The translations under genes were made by a program, and so were the position numbers. DNA of 64,000 nucleotides from Bordetella sp. H567 (lineage in GTDB: Bacteria; Pseudomonadota; Gammaproteobacteria; Burkholderiales; Burkholderiaceae_B): NCBI RefSeq assembly GCF_001704295.1, contig NZ_CP012334.1, positions 4,104,084-4,168,083 of the forward strand, given 5' to 3'. Under the pieces are notes generated by a model. The model saw only the letters and a list, made by a program, of their open reading frames with translations. It was not told where the DNA came from and made no database searches. Positions 38,143 to 47,976 of the stretch are shown piece by piece; within the stretch, counting starts at the first letter, position 1; every line of letters starts with the position of its first letter.

Positions 38143-38166
38143 AAAAAGCCGGGCAAGCGCCCGGCT
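38143..38166 (-). terminator. Rho-independent terminator after the MFS gene at 38209
   Basis: Eight-base arms AGCCGGGC / GCCCGGCT (38147-38166) are followed on the minus strand by TTTTT. It sits about 45 bp past the MFS stop codon and insulates the RND operon. Confidence 0.9.
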
Positions 38167-38208
38167 AGGTCATTGAGCGAGGCGCCGCGCGGCGGCGCCC
38201 GCGCGCCC

Positions 38209-39549
38209 TCAATCTCGCGTCTGCAGCTCCAGCGAACGGTTGATGCGCAGCGCCAGCAGCGTGCACGCCACGCCGGACAGCAGATAGATGCTGACCGCCA
38301 CCAGGCCGAAGCGGGCCGACAGGCTGAGCGCGACGACGGGCGCGAAGGCGGCGCCGAACAGCCAGGCGAAATCGGCGGTGAAGGCGGCGCCCGTGTAGCG
38401 GAAACGGCGGTTGAAATTGGCCGTCACGGTGCCGGAGGCCTGGCCATACGACAGGCCCAGCAGGATGAACCCGACAAGAATGAAGGCATCCTGTGCCGCG
38501 GTCCCGCCATCCAGCAGCCACGGCGTGCACAGGCTGAATACGCCGATCAGGCAGGCCAGGGCGCCCAGCGTATTGCGGCGGCCGATCCGGTCGGCCAGCC
38601 AGCCCGAGGCCATGGTGCCCAGGATACCCAGGAAGGCCCCGACAATCTGGATGCTGAGGATGGCATCGATGGACTGCGTGGACTGCAGGGCCAGCCAGGA
38701 CAGAGGGAAGATCGTGACCAGGTGGAACAGCGCATAGCTGGCCAGCGCCGCGAAGGCGCCCAGGAAGACGTTGTAGCCCTGTTGCCGGATCAGCGTGGTG
38801 GCTGGGATGGGTTCCAGTTCGCCCTCTTCCAGCAGCCGCGTGTATTCATGCGTGACCACCAGGCGCAGCCGGGCGAACAGCGCGACGACGTTGATCGCGA
38901 AAGCCACGTAGAAGGGATAGCGCCAACCCCAGTCGGAAAAATCGTCCGCGCTCAGATTGGTGTGCAGATACAGGAACAGCCCGCCCGCCAGGAGGAAGCC
39001 GATGGGCGCGCCCAGCTGGCCCAGCATCGCATACCAGCCGCGGCGCTCCTGCGGTGCGTTCAAGGCCAGCAGCGACGGCAGGCCATCCCAGGCGCCGCCG
39101 GTCGCCAGCCCTTGGAGGCAGCGGAAAACGGCAAGCAATATAATGGCGCGGCCGCCCAGGGTGTTGAACGTGGGCAGGAACGCGATTCCGGCGGTGGCCG
39201 TCCCCAGTAGGAACAGGGCAACGGTCAGCTTGGCCGCCCGGCCCCAGCGACGCTGCACGGCCATGAACAAGGCCGTGCCGAAAGGCCGGGCGATGAAGGC
39301 GAAGGAAAATATGACGAAGGCGGCAAGTATGCCTTCGAGCCGCGTGAGAAACGGGAAAAACACCTGCGGGAAGATCAGTACCGACGCAATCCCGTACACG
39401 AAGAAATCGAAGTATTCGGACGCTCGCCCGATGACGACGCCGATCGCGATTTCTCCGGGCGCGACCTTGGAATGATCGGCGGTAGTCAACCTGGCGTCGT
39501 GCTCGAGCGAAGTCGAGGACGCACGGGGGAATCCTGCAGTCATGGACAT
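38209..39549 (-). CDS. MFS metabolite:H+ symporter
   Basis: A 446-residue, 12-helix transporter. Hallmarks of the metabolite:H+ symporter branch (ShiA/KgtP/ProP type) are IGRASEYFDFFVYGIASVLI in TM1, FIARPFGTALF in loop 2-3 and the RCLQGLATGGAWDGLPSLL helix. ATG 39549 follows GAGGAAATAAG, a good Shine-Dalgarno site. It is divergent from cyoA with 284 bp between. Substrate unknown; dicarboxylates or shikimate-like acids are typical. Confidence 0.85.
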   Translation of the reverse strand: MSMTAGFPRASSTSLEHDARLTTADHSKVAPGEIAIGVVIGRASEYFDFFVYGIASVLIFPQVFFPFLTRLEGILAAFVIFSFAFIARPFGTALFMAVQRRWGRAAKLTVALFLLGTATAGIAFLPTFNTLGGRAIILLAVFRCLQGLATGGAWDGLPSLLALNAPQERRGWYAMLGQLGAPIGFLLAGGLFLYLHTNLSADDFSDWGWRYPFYVAFAINVVALFARLRLVVTHEYTRLLEEGELEPIPATTLIRQQGYNVFLGAFAALASYALFHLVTIFPLSWLALQSTQSIDAILSIQIVGAFLGILGTMASGWLADRIGRRNTLGALACLIGVFSLCTPWLLDGGTAAQDAFILVGFILLGLSYGQASGTVTANFNRRFRYTGAAFTADFAWLFGAAFAPVVALSLSARFGLVAVSIYLLSGVACTLLALRINRSLELQTRD

Positions 39550-39833
39550 CTTATTTCCTCGCGATTGTTGCTACACCGGCGATCCCTGTCTCTGGAGACC
39601 GCTTCCGTCTATCGCGCGGGCCTGCTGCTTACCGAATATTGCCCTTGCTCAGGCCCGGCACGCCTTAGCATGGCATGACTTTCCGCTTGCCGCCATAGGT
39701 AGGACAAAATGTCCACTTTCCGCAGTGCGTCAAAAATTGTACATTTCGCGTGATTTTTTCTTTCCAGCTTACGCGGTTCTTACACACCCGTCAGGCTTCC
39801 GCTCCGTTTCCGTTTAGGCTTTTGTCGCCCGGC

Positions 39834-40910
39834 ATGTCATCCTCCAAGCTCCCCCGCCGACTTATCCTGCTTCCCTTCGTCGCTCTGCTCGCCCTGCTGG
39901 GTGGCTGTAAAGCGGTCGTTATGTCCCCTTCCGGGGATATTGCAATGCAGCAACGCGATCTCATCATCATCTCGACCGCGTTGATGCTGATCATCATCAT
40001 CCCCGTCATCATCCTGACCCTGGTCTTCGCCTGGCGCTATCGCGCGTCGAATACCAATGCCACCTACGATCCGGAATGGCACCATTCCACGGTGGTCGAA
40101 CTGGTGGTCTGGTCCGCGCCCCTGCTCATCATCATCGCGCTGGGCGCGCTGACCTGGGTCACCACGCACCGGCTGGACCCGTACCGGCCCCTGGACCGCA
40201 TCGCCGAAGGCCACGAATTGCCCACCAACGTCAAGCCGCTGACGGTCGACGTGGTGGCGCTGGACTGGAAGTGGCTCTTCATCTACCCGGAAGAAGGCAT
40301 CGCCACCGTCAACGAGCTGGTCGCCCCGGTCAACCGCCCGATCCAATTCAAGATCACGGCGTCGACGATGATGAACTCCTTCTTCATTCCGGCACTGGCA
40401 GGCCAGGTGTATGCGATGGCCGGCATGGAAACCCAGCTGCACGCGGTGATCAACACCGCTGGCGTGTACGAAGGCTTTTCCGCCAACTACAGCGGCGCGG
40501 GCTTCTCGGACATGCGCTTCAAGTTCTACGGCATGAACACCGCCGATTTCAACAACTGGGTCCAACAAACGCGTGAAGGCGGCGGCGACCTGACGCGCGA
40601 GGTCTACCTGAAGCTGGCACAGCCCAGCGAAAAAGACCCCGTGCGGCGCTACGCCAAGGTGGATGCGGACCTCTTCGACGCCATCCTGAACCGCTGCGTC
40701 GAGTCGAACCGCATGTGCCTGAAGGACATGATGGCCATCGACGAGAAGGGCGGCCTGGGCAAGTCCGGCACGTATAACGTCGCCACCGATGCTTCGACCC
40801 GCGTCCGTCTCGGCCTGGCCGGGACGCCCGCCCGCAATTACGTCGGCGCCGTCTGCACGCCCGCCAACCCCACGGGGTCGGGCGTCCTGGACGACCGCGT
40901 ACCGCTTTGA
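39834..40910 (+). CDS. cyoA: Ubiquinol oxidase subunit II
   Basis: A 358-residue subunit of cytochrome bo3. It has a lipoprotein signal (lipobox LLGGC near residue 25), two transmembrane helices (about residues 46-66 and 90-110), then a periplasmic cupredoxin-like domain without the CuA ligands, as in quinol oxidases (FIPALAGQVYAMAGMETQLH). First gene of cyoABCD. The C-terminal extension is typical of COX aromatic-rich motif proteins. Confidence 0.95.
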   Translation: MSSSKLPRRLILLPFVALLALLGGCKAVVMSPSGDIAMQQRDLIIISTALMLIIIIPVIILTLVFAWRYRASNTNATYDPEWHHSTVVELVVWSAPLLIIIALGALTWVTTHRLDPYRPLDRIAEGHELPTNVKPLTVDVVALDWKWLFIYPEEGIATVNELVAPVNRPIQFKITASTMMNSFFIPALAGQVYAMAGMETQLHAVINTAGVYEGFSANYSGAGFSDMRFKFYGMNTADFNNWVQQTREGGGDLTREVYLKLAQPSEKDPVRRYAKVDADLFDAILNRCVESNRMCLKDMMAIDEKGGLGKSGTYNVATDASTRVRLGLAGTPARNYVGAVCTPANPTGSGVLDDRVPL

Positions 40911-40958
40911 GCCGCCCGCTTTTCTTTTCGCCTTGCGCGTCCCGTCACGGGAATCGAG

Positions 40959-42962
40959 ATGTTTGAGAACCTAGACCTGCACAAACTCCTACTTGGCCGC
41001 CTATCGCTAGAGGCCATTCCCTACCACGAACCCATCCTGGTGATGACGTTCATCTTCGTTGCCATCGGCGGCCTCGCGCTGCTGGGCGCGTTGACGTACT
41101 ACCGCGTCTGGGGCTATCTGTGGCGCGATTGGTTCACCAGCATCGACCACAAGAAGATCGGCGTCATGTATATCGTGCTGGCGATCATCATGCTGCTGCG
41201 CGGCTTCTCCGACGCGATCATGATGCGGCTGCAGCAGGCCATCGCCTTCGGCGACTCGGCCGGCTACCTGCCGCCGCATCACTATGACCAGATCTTCACC
41301 GCGCACGGCGTCATCATGATCTTCTTCGTGGCCATGCCTTTGGTCACGGGGCTGATGAACTACGTCGTGCCGCTGCAGATCGGCGCGCGCGACGTCGCGT
41401 TTCCCTTCCTGAACAACTTCAGCTTCTGGATGACCGTGGGCGGCGCCGCGTTGACGATGACCTCGCTGTTCGTCGGCGAGTTCGCGCGCACGGGCTGGCT
41501 GGCGTATCCGCCGCTGTCGGGCATCCTGCAGAGTCCGGACGTGGGGGTGGATTACTACATCTGGGGATTGCAGGTCGCGGGCCTGGGGACATTGCTATCA
41601 GGGATCAACCTGCTGGTCACCATCGTGAAGATGCGCGCGCCCGGCATGGGCATGATGAAGATGCCCATCTTCACCTGGACCTCGCTGTGCACCAACGTGC
41701 TCATCGTCGCGGCCTTCCCCATCCTGACCGCGGTGCTGGCCCTGTTGACGCTGGACCGCTACGTCGGCACGAACTTCTTCACGAACGACTTCGGCGGCAA
41801 CCCGATGATGTACGTGAACCTGATCTGGATCTGGGGCCACCCCGAGGTGTACATCCTGATCCTGCCGGCGTTTGGTGTGTTCTCGGAAGTCGTGTCCACC
41901 TATAGCGGCAAGCGCCTGTTCGGCTATGCCTCCATGGTGTACGCCACCGTCGTGATCACCGTGCTGTCCTACCTGGTGTGGCTGCATCACTTCTTCACCA
42001 TGGGTTCGGGGGCGAGCGTGAACTCGTTCTTCGGCATCACCACCATGATCATCTCCATCCCGACCGGGGCGAAGATCTTCAACTGGCTGTTCACCATGTA
42101 CCGCGGGCGCATCCGTTTCGACGTGCCGATGCTGTGGACGGTGGGCTTCATGGTGACCTTCGTGATCGGCGGCATGACCGGCGTGATGCTGGCCGTCCCG
42201 CCCGCCGACTTCGTGCTGCACAACAGCCTGTTCCTGATCGCCCACTTCCACAACGTGATCATCGGCGGCGTGGTGTTCGGCATGTTCGCCGGCATCAACT
42301 ACTGGTTCCCCAAGGCCTTCGGCTTCAAGCTGGACGAGTTCTGGGGCAAGTGCTCGTTCTGGTTCTGGCTGGTGGGCTTCTGGGTCGCCTTCATGCCGCT
42401 GTACATCCTGGGCCTGATGGGCGTGACGCGCCGCATGAACCACTTCGACGATCCGTCGCTGCAGGTGTGGTTCGTCATCGCGGCCTTCGGCGCCGTGCTG
42501 ATCGCCATCGGCATTGCCTGCTTCCTGATCCAGATCTACGTCAGCATCCGCCGCCGCGAACAGCTGCGCGACGTCACCGGCGACCCCTGGAACGGCCGCA
42601 CGCTGGAATGGTCGACGTCGTCGCCGCCGCCCGCCTACAACTTCGCTTTCACCCCGCAGATCCATGAAGGCGACGCCTGGTGGCAAATGAAGCAGCGCGG
42701 CGCACAGCGCCCGACGGAAGGGTTCATCCCCATCCACATGCCGAAGAACACCGCGGCGGGCATCATCCTGGCCGGCCTGTGCACCCTGTTCGGGTTCGGC
42801 ATGATCTGGCAAATGTGGCTGCTGGTGATCGTATCGTTCGTCGCCGTCCTGGCGGTGGCGATCGGCCACAGCTTCAACTACAAGCGTGATTACTACATTC
42901 CTGCGGACGAAGTCGTTCGCGTCGAAGCCGAGCGTACCCGTCTGCTAGCAAACCATGTCTAA
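40959..42962 (+). CDS. cyoB: Ubiquinol oxidase subunit I (bo3-type)
   Basis: A 667-residue haem-copper oxidase. Conserved residues follow E. coli CyoB: the quinone site Arg and Asp in [12 protein letters not shown], His and Gln in PPHHYDQIF, haem ligand in [11 protein letters not shown], CuB site with His-Tyr in [12 protein letters not shown], the HH pair in [12 protein letters not shown], and haem ligands in [12 protein letters not shown]. It reduces O2 to water with proton pumping. It overlaps cyoC by 8 nt. Confidence 0.97.
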   Translation: MFENLDLHKLLLGRLSLEAIPYHEPILVMTFIFVAIGGLALLGALTYYRVWGYLWRDWFTSIDHKKIGVMYIVLAIIMLLRGFSDAIMMRLQQAIAFGDSAGYLPPHHYDQIFTAHGVIMIFFVAMPLVTGLMNYVVPLQIGARDVAFPFLNNFSFWMTVGGAALTMTSLFVGEFARTGWLAYPPLSGILQSPDVGVDYYIWGLQVAGLGTLLSGINLLVTIVKMRAPGMGMMKMPIFTWTSLCTNVLIVAAFPILTAVLALLTLDRYVGTNFFTNDFGGNPMMYVNLIWIWGHPEVYILILPAFGVFSEVVSTYSGKRLFGYASMVYATVVITVLSYLVWLHHFFTMGSGASVNSFFGITTMIISIPTGAKIFNWLFTMYRGRIRFDVPMLWTVGFMVTFVIGGMTGVMLAVPPADFVLHNSLFLIAHFHNVIIGGVVFGMFAGINYWFPKAFGFKLDEFWGKCSFWFWLVGFWVAFMPLYILGLMGVTRRMNHFDDPSLQVWFVIAAFGAVLIAIGIACFLIQIYVSIRRREQLRDVTGDPWNGRTLEWSTSSPPPAYNFAFTPQIHEGDAWWQMKQRGAQRPTEGFIPIHMPKNTAAGIILAGLCTLFGFGMIWQMWLLVIVSFVAVLAVAIGHSFNYKRDYYIPADEVVRVEAERTRLLANHV

Positions 42963-43596
42963 AACCACCGTCCTTACGCAACCCGGCGGCGCGGCGTCGC
43001 CGGAGGCCCTCAGTTTCTACCTGACCGAGGAGCACCACCCGAAGAACGGCACGCTGCTGGGCTTCTGGGTCTACCTGATGAGCGATTGCCTCATCTTTGC
43101 CAGCCTGTTCGCGATTTACGGCGTGCTGGGCCGCAGCTATGCGGCCGGCCCGTCGGGCGCCGACCTGTTCGACCTGCCGCTGGTCGCGCTGAACACCTCC
43201 ATGCTGCTGTTGTCGTCCATTACCTATGGCTTCGCCATGCTGGAGATGAACCGCAACCGCGTGGGCGCCACGCAGTTCTGGCTGCTGATCACCGGGCTGT
43301 TCGGCGCGGCGTTCATCGGACTGGAACTGTTCGAATTCGCGCACCTGATCCACGAAGGCAACGGGCCCGGCCGCAGCGCCTTCCTGTCGTCCTTCTTTAC
43401 CCTGGTGGGCACGCACGGCCTGCACGTCACCAGCGGCATCATCTGGCTGATCACCCTGATGGTCCAGGTCGGCCGCTTCGGCTTGACCGCGGCCAACAAG
43501 CGCCGCCTGATGTGCCTGTCGATGTTCTGGCACTTCCTGGACGTCGTCTGGATCGGCGTGTTCACCTTTGTCTACTTGATGGGAGTGCTGCCATGA
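42955..43596 (+). CDS. cyoC: Ubiquinol oxidase subunit III
   Basis: A 213-residue, five-helix protein of the COX3 family, with [20 protein letters not shown] at the start and [14 protein letters not shown] in the middle. It stabilises subunit I. The gene overlaps cyoB by 8 nt and cyoD by an ATGA junction. Confidence 0.95.
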   Translation: MSKTTVLTQPGGAASPEALSFYLTEEHHPKNGTLLGFWVYLMSDCLIFASLFAIYGVLGRSYAAGPSGADLFDLPLVALNTSMLLLSSITYGFAMLEMNRNRVGATQFWLLITGLFGAAFIGLELFEFAHLIHEGNGPGRSAFLSSFFTLVGTHGLHVTSGIIWLITLMVQVGRFGLTAANKRRLMCLSMFWHFLDVVWIGVFTFVYLMGVLP

Positions 43597-44000
43597 GCAC
43601 GCATGACGCTACGCTGGCCCATGGCGATCACGACCATGGCCACGATCATCACGACGACCACGGCGACGGCGCCGCGCACGGCACCTTCAAGGGGTACATG
43701 ACGGGCTTCATCCTGTCGGTGATCCTGACGGCGATTCCGTTCTGGGTTGTCATGAACAAGGTGTTCGCCCAGTCCAGCACGACCGCCATGGTCGTCCTGG
43801 GCCTGGCGGCGGTGCAGATCGTGGTGCACATGATCTACTTCCTGCACATGAATACCCGTTCCGAAGGCGGCTGGACCATGCTGGCGCTGATCTTCACCGT
43901 GGTGATCGTCGTCATCACGCTGGCCGGATCGCTCTGGGTCATGTATCACCTGAACGTGAACATGATGCCGTCCATGACCGACATGAAGAACATGCCCTGA
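43593..44000 (+). CDS. cyoD: Ubiquinol oxidase subunit IV
   Basis: A 135-residue, three-helix assembly subunit. The N-terminus is strikingly His/Asp-rich ([17 protein letters not shown]), longer than in E. coli, and might bind metal. The helices [17 protein letters not shown] and [20 protein letters not shown] match the family. It overlaps cyoC (ATGA) and is followed 2 nt later by the SURF1 gene. Confidence 0.93.
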   Translation: MSTHDATLAHGDHDHGHDHHDDHGDGAAHGTFKGYMTGFILSVILTAIPFWVVMNKVFAQSSTTAMVVLGLAAVQIVVHMIYFLHMNTRSEGGWTMLALIFTVVIVVITLAGSLWVMYHLNVNMMPSMTDMKNMP

Positions 44001-44002
44001 GC

Positions 44003-44842
44003 ATGGCGCTGTCCAACGGGGCCCCCTCGCGCAATAGCGGATCCACCCGATCCACGCAGCGCCGGGGTCCATCCACCGCCCGGCCGGATGCCGAAACCGT
44101 CATCCGGCGCCGCCCTGCAGCCCTTGTCTGCATGGCGGTCGTGGCGGTGTTGCTTTTTGCGGGCTTCTGCGCGCTGGGGACCTGGCAGGTACATCGGCGC
44201 GCATGGAAGCTGGATCTGATCGCGCGGGTGGAGCAGCGGGTCCATGCGCCCGCGGCGCCCGCGCCGGACCGGGCACGCTGGCCGGCCATCAGCGCCGACG
44301 CCGACGAATACCGCCATGTTTTCCTGACGGGACGCTACGAATACGGCAAGGAAGCCCTGGCCCAGGCCACCACGGAGCTGGGCAGCGGCTATTGGGTGAT
44401 CACGCCGCTGCGGCGCGATGACGGCAGCACGGTGCTGGTCAATCGTGGTTTCGTGCCGGGCGACCAGCGTAACCGCATCGACCACCCCGACAACGGCGAA
44501 GTGACCGTCACCGGCCTGCTGCGCATGACAGAACCGGGTGGCGGTTTCCTCCGGCACAACGATCCCGCCGCGGATCGCTGGTACTCGCGCGACGTGCGGG
44601 CCATCGCGGCAGCGCGCGGCCTGTCCGACACGGCGCCCTATTTCGTCGACGCGGCGGCCGCGCCGGGCGCGGCACCCGATGCGTGGCCCAGGGCCGGCAT
44701 GACGGTCATCGCCTTTCACAACAGCCACCTGGTCTACGCGATCACGTGGTATGCCCTGGCCTTGATGGTGGCCGGCGCGGCCGTGTACGTCATCCGCGAC
44801 GAACGCCACCAGCGGCAGCCTCGGGCGCCGCGCCACCCATGA
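44003..44842 (+). CDS. SURF1-family oxidase assembly protein
   Basis: A 279-residue protein with a transmembrane helix near residues 40-60 and another near the C-terminus (AITWYALALMVAGAAVYVI), flanking a periplasmic domain with GRYEYGKEALAQ and TVLVNRGFVPGDQR. This is the SURF1/SHY1 layout. SURF1 proteins help insert haem into haem-copper oxidases. Coding starts 2 nt after cyoD and its stop overlaps the kinase start (ATGA), so all belong to one transcript. Confidence 0.92.
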   Translation: MALSNGAPSRNSGSTRSTQRRGPSTARPDAETVIRRRPAALVCMAVVAVLLFAGFCALGTWQVHRRAWKLDLIARVEQRVHAPAAPAPDRARWPAISADADEYRHVFLTGRYEYGKEALAQATTELGSGYWVITPLRRDDGSTVLVNRGFVPGDQRNRIDHPDNGEVTVTGLLRMTEPGGGFLRHNDPAADRWYSRDVRAIAAARGLSDTAPYFVDAAAAPGAAPDAWPRAGMTVIAFHNSHLVYAITWYALALMVAGAAVYVIRDERHQRQPRAPRHP

Positions 44843-46236
44843 ACGCGGACCACACCCCCGACACGCCGGCGGGACGGATGGCCGACCGGCCCGTTGCCTC
44901 CGCGCCGGGGGCCGGTTCCCCCCCACCGCGCCCACGCGGACGCGGCAGGCACGACACCACCGGCCACAAGAACATGCAGCAGCTGATCACGCTGCGCTGG
45001 ATCGCCGTGCTAGGGCAGATCGCCACCATCTACGTGGTGGTGATGGGATTCGGCGTGCTGCTGCCGCTGAACTACATGGTGCCCGTGCTGGGCGGGCTCA
45101 TCGCCTTCAATATCGTCGGCATGCTGCGCCTGCGCCTGGCGCCGGAAGTCAGCAATACCGAGCTGCTGGTGGCGATGCTGGTGGATCTGGTGGCGCTGAC
45201 GGCACAGCTCTACCTGAGCGGCGGTGCCACCAATCCCTTCGTCTTCCTGTACCTGGTGCAGGTGACTCTGGGCGCAGTGCTGCTCAAGCCGTGGAGCACC
45301 TGGACGCTGGTCATCGTCACCACCTTGTGCTTCATGCTGCTCGCGGCCGCCGGGCGGCCGCTGACCCTGCCGCTGGATCACGGCAACGGCCTGGCAAGCC
45401 TGTACGTGCAGGGCATGCTGATCTGCTTCGCCTTGAATGCATCGCTGCTGGTGGTGTTCATTACCCGCATCAACGGCAATCTGCGCGCACGCGATGCCCA
45501 CCTGGCCGACCTGCGCCAGCGCGCCGCCGAGGAAGAACATATCGTGCGCATGGGGCTGCTGGCCTCCGGCGCCGCGCACGAGCTGGGCACGCCGCTGGCG
45601 ACCATGGCGGTCATCCTGGGAGACTGGCGCTACATGAGACCCTTCAAGGACGACCCGCAGCTGCTGCAGGAAATCGGCGATATGCAGGCGGCCGTTGCCC
45701 GCTGCAAGTCGATCGTGGGTGGCATTCTGCTGTCGGCCGGCGAAGCGCGTGGGGAGGCGCCCGCCGAAACCACCGTGCATACCTTCCTGGACGACCTGGT
45801 CGCGGAGTGGCGCGCGACGCGCGGTTTCGACGAGCAGCTGCGCTACGACAATGACTTCGGACCGGATCTGCGCATCGTTTCGGATTCGGCGCTCAAGCAG
45901 ATGATCTGCAACGTGCTCGACAATGCGCTGGAAGCCGCGCGCCGCGGCATCGTGCTGCGCGTGCGCCGCGAGACCGATGCGCTGGTGCTTGAAATCACCG
46001 ACGACGGGTCCGGCTTCGCCGAGTCCATGCTGGCCCACTTCGGCAAGCCATACCAGTCCAGCAAGGGCCGTCCCGGCGGGGGCTTGGGCCTGTTCCTGGT
46101 CGTGAACGTCGCGCGCACGCTGGGGGGCACGGTGTCGGCCGAGAATCTGCCCCAAGGCGGTGCCCGCGTCACGCTGCGCCTGCCGCTATCGGCCATCACG
46201 CTGGAGGAAGACGATGACGCTACCGCCGCCCCCTGA
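44839..46236 (+). CDS. RegB/PrrB-type redox-sensing histidine kinase
   Basis: A 465-residue kinase with about six N-terminal helices (residues 45-215) and a HATPase domain (GGGLGLFLVVNVARTLGG). Quinone-binding motif GGxxNPF is present (GGATNPF, residues 128-134). The H-box AAHELGTPLATM has His247, and a cysteine lies 42 residues later (ARCKSI, C289), the position of the redox-active Cys of RegB. The first 40 residues are Pro/Arg/Gly-rich. It should autophosphorylate in response to quinone or redox state. It overlaps SURF1 (ATGA) and the regulator gene (23 nt). Confidence 0.92.
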   Translation: MNADHTPDTPAGRMADRPVASAPGAGSPPPRPRGRGRHDTTGHKNMQQLITLRWIAVLGQIATIYVVVMGFGVLLPLNYMVPVLGGLIAFNIVGMLRLRLAPEVSNTELLVAMLVDLVALTAQLYLSGGATNPFVFLYLVQVTLGAVLLKPWSTWTLVIVTTLCFMLLAAAGRPLTLPLDHGNGLASLYVQGMLICFALNASLLVVFITRINGNLRARDAHLADLRQRAAEEEHIVRMGLLASGAAHELGTPLATMAVILGDWRYMRPFKDDPQLLQEIGDMQAAVARCKSIVGGILLSAGEARGEAPAETTVHTFLDDLVAEWRATRGFDEQLRYDNDFGPDLRIVSDSALKQMICNVLDNALEAARRGIVLRVRRETDALVLEITDDGSGFAESMLAHFGKPYQSSKGRPGGGLGLFLVVNVARTLGGTVSAENLPQGGARVTLRLPLSAITLEEDDDATAAP

Positions 46237-46765
46237 GGATCGCCTGCTGCTCATCGTCGAGGACGACGAAACCTTCGCCCGCACGCTGGGCCGTTCCTTC
46301 GAGCGACGCGGCTACCGGGTGCTGCACGCGACGGGGCTGGAAGCGCTGCAGGCGCTGCTGCCGGAGCACAAGCCGGGCTATGCGGTGGTCGACCTGAAAC
46401 TCAAGGGCGAGGCATCGGGCCTGGCATGCGTGCAGGCCCTGCATGCACACCATCCCGAAACCGTCATCGTCGTCCTGACCGGCTACGCCAGCATCGCCAC
46501 GGCGGTGGAGGCCATCAAGCTGGGCGCGCGGCACTACCTGGCCAAGCCGTCCAACACCGACGATATCGAGCACGCATTCGGACGGGACAGCGGCGATATC
46601 GAAACAGAGCTCAGCGACCGCCCCACCTCCATCAAGACGCTGGAATGGGAACGTATCCACGAAACGCTGGCCGAGACGGGGTTCAATATTTCCGAGACGG
46701 CCCGGCGCCTGGGCATGCACCGGCGCACCCTGGCTCGCAAGCTGGAAAAACAGCGCGTGAAATAG
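46214..46765 (+). CDS. RegA/PrrA-type response regulator
   Basis: A 183-residue regulator: receiver domain with acidic pair VEDDE, phospho-acceptor Asp in VVDLKL and Lys in YLAKPSNTDD, then a linker and a Fis-type HTH (NISETARRLGMHRRTLARKLEKQ), the RegA/ActR/RoxR layout. It overlaps the kinase gene by 23 nt. RegA homologues control oxidase, photosynthesis or carbon genes; adjacency suggests cyo is a target, but this is inference. Confidence 0.93.
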   Translation: MTLPPPPEDRLLLIVEDDETFARTLGRSFERRGYRVLHATGLEALQALLPEHKPGYAVVDLKLKGEASGLACVQALHAHHPETVIVVLTGYASIATAVEAIKLGARHYLAKPSNTDDIEHAFGRDSGDIETELSDRPTSIKTLEWERIHETLAETGFNISETARRLGMHRRTLARKLEKQRVK

Positions 46766-46802
46766 CGGCGCGGGCGCATCATGCACGCCGCGCGCCTTGG
46801 GC

Positions 46803-47786
46803 CTAGTGGCGCACCTGCTGGCCGGCCATCCCGTCCCGCATCCAGCGCCGCTTGTCGCGCAAGGGCGCGGAGCCGAACAGCCGGCTGTATTCGCGGCTGA
46901 ACTGCGACGGACTTTCGTAACCAACCTGATGCGCCACCACCGCGACATCGACATCGCTGGTGAACATCAGGCGCCGTGCTTCCTGCAGGCGCAGCTGCTT
47001 CTGGAATTGCAGCGGGCTCATGGCGGTGACCGCCTTGAAATGGTGATGAAAGGACGAGGCGCTCATGTGCGCCTGGCGTGCCAGGTCCTCGACCCGCAGC
47101 GGACGCACATAGTGTTCACGCAGCAGGCGGATGGCGCGGGCGATGCGCTGCGTATGGCTGTCCTTCTGCACCAATTGACGCAATACGGCACCCTGCCCGT
47201 TCATCAGCAGCCGGTAGAAGATTTCCCGCTTGACCATGGGCGCCAGCACGGGAATATCCTCGGGTACTTCCAGCAGCCGCAGCAGCCGCAGCACGCCGTC
47301 CAGCAAGGTATCGCCCAGTCGATTCACATACAGGCCCCGCGGCGCCTCGTTCTGGACCGAAGGCGGGGGATCCACGTCGCGCATCAGCGCGCCGATGGCT
47401 TCCACGTCCAGGTCCAGGCGCAGGCCAAGGTAGGGTTCGGTGGGGCTGCCGACCGCGACTTTGCCACTGACGGGCAAGTCCACCGAAGACACCATGTAGT
47501 GGAGCGGGTCGTAGTCGTACACCTGGTCGCCCACCAGCAGCCGCTTGGACCCCTGCGCGATGACCCCGAAGATCGGCAGCTGCAAGGCATGATGCGGACC
47601 GCCGGGGCAGGTGATGCGATGCAGATACAGGCCCGGCACGGCGGTCGCCATCGAGCCTTCCAGCGAGCCCGTCAAACGGGTGAGGCGGCACACCAGTTCG
47701 CGCCGCGGCGCGTCGAACAGGACATCGGCCTCGTCCATCGCGGGAGCGGGATGCAAAGAGGAATCGGGAATCTCGTTCAAGCCCAT
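46803..47786 (-). CDS. AraC-family transcriptional regulator (YqhC-like)
   Basis: A 327-residue regulator: an N-terminal AraC_N-type cupin domain (HRITCPGGPHHALQLPIFGV) and a C-terminal double HTH (DLARQAHMSASSFHHHFKAV, VAVVAHQVGYESPSQFSREY). The length and N-domain match YqhC and similar aldehyde-responsive activators. It is divergent from the aldo-keto reductase gene with 190 bp between, the usual arrangement for such regulators and their target. Confidence 0.9.
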   Translation of the reverse strand: MGLNEIPDSSLHPAPAMDEADVLFDAPRRELVCRLTRLTGSLEGSMATAVPGLYLHRITCPGGPHHALQLPIFGVIAQGSKRLLVGDQVYDYDPLHYMVSSVDLPVSGKVAVGSPTEPYLGLRLDLDVEAIGALMRDVDPPPSVQNEAPRGLYVNRLGDTLLDGVLRLLRLLEVPEDIPVLAPMVKREIFYRLLMNGQGAVLRQLVQKDSHTQRIARAIRLLREHYVRPLRVEDLARQAHMSASSFHHHFKAVTAMSPLQFQKQLRLQEARRLMFTSDVDVAVVAHQVGYESPSQFSREYSRLFGSAPLRDKRRWMRDGMAGQQVRH

Positions 47787-47976
47787 GGGTCACCGGCGCG
47801 GAATTTTGTGCAATGCAAGCATAGCAACAGTTTCCTGTCAGGCAAGGCCCAACCCCACGGCGGCAGGGATCCCTGGAGGATTAGGCAGCAATCGAACAGG
47901 ATCGAGCAGCCCTGCCCAGGGGCGCGCACGCATACTGGCCGGGCACCTTGGCGTACCAACGAATTCAGGAGCATTC

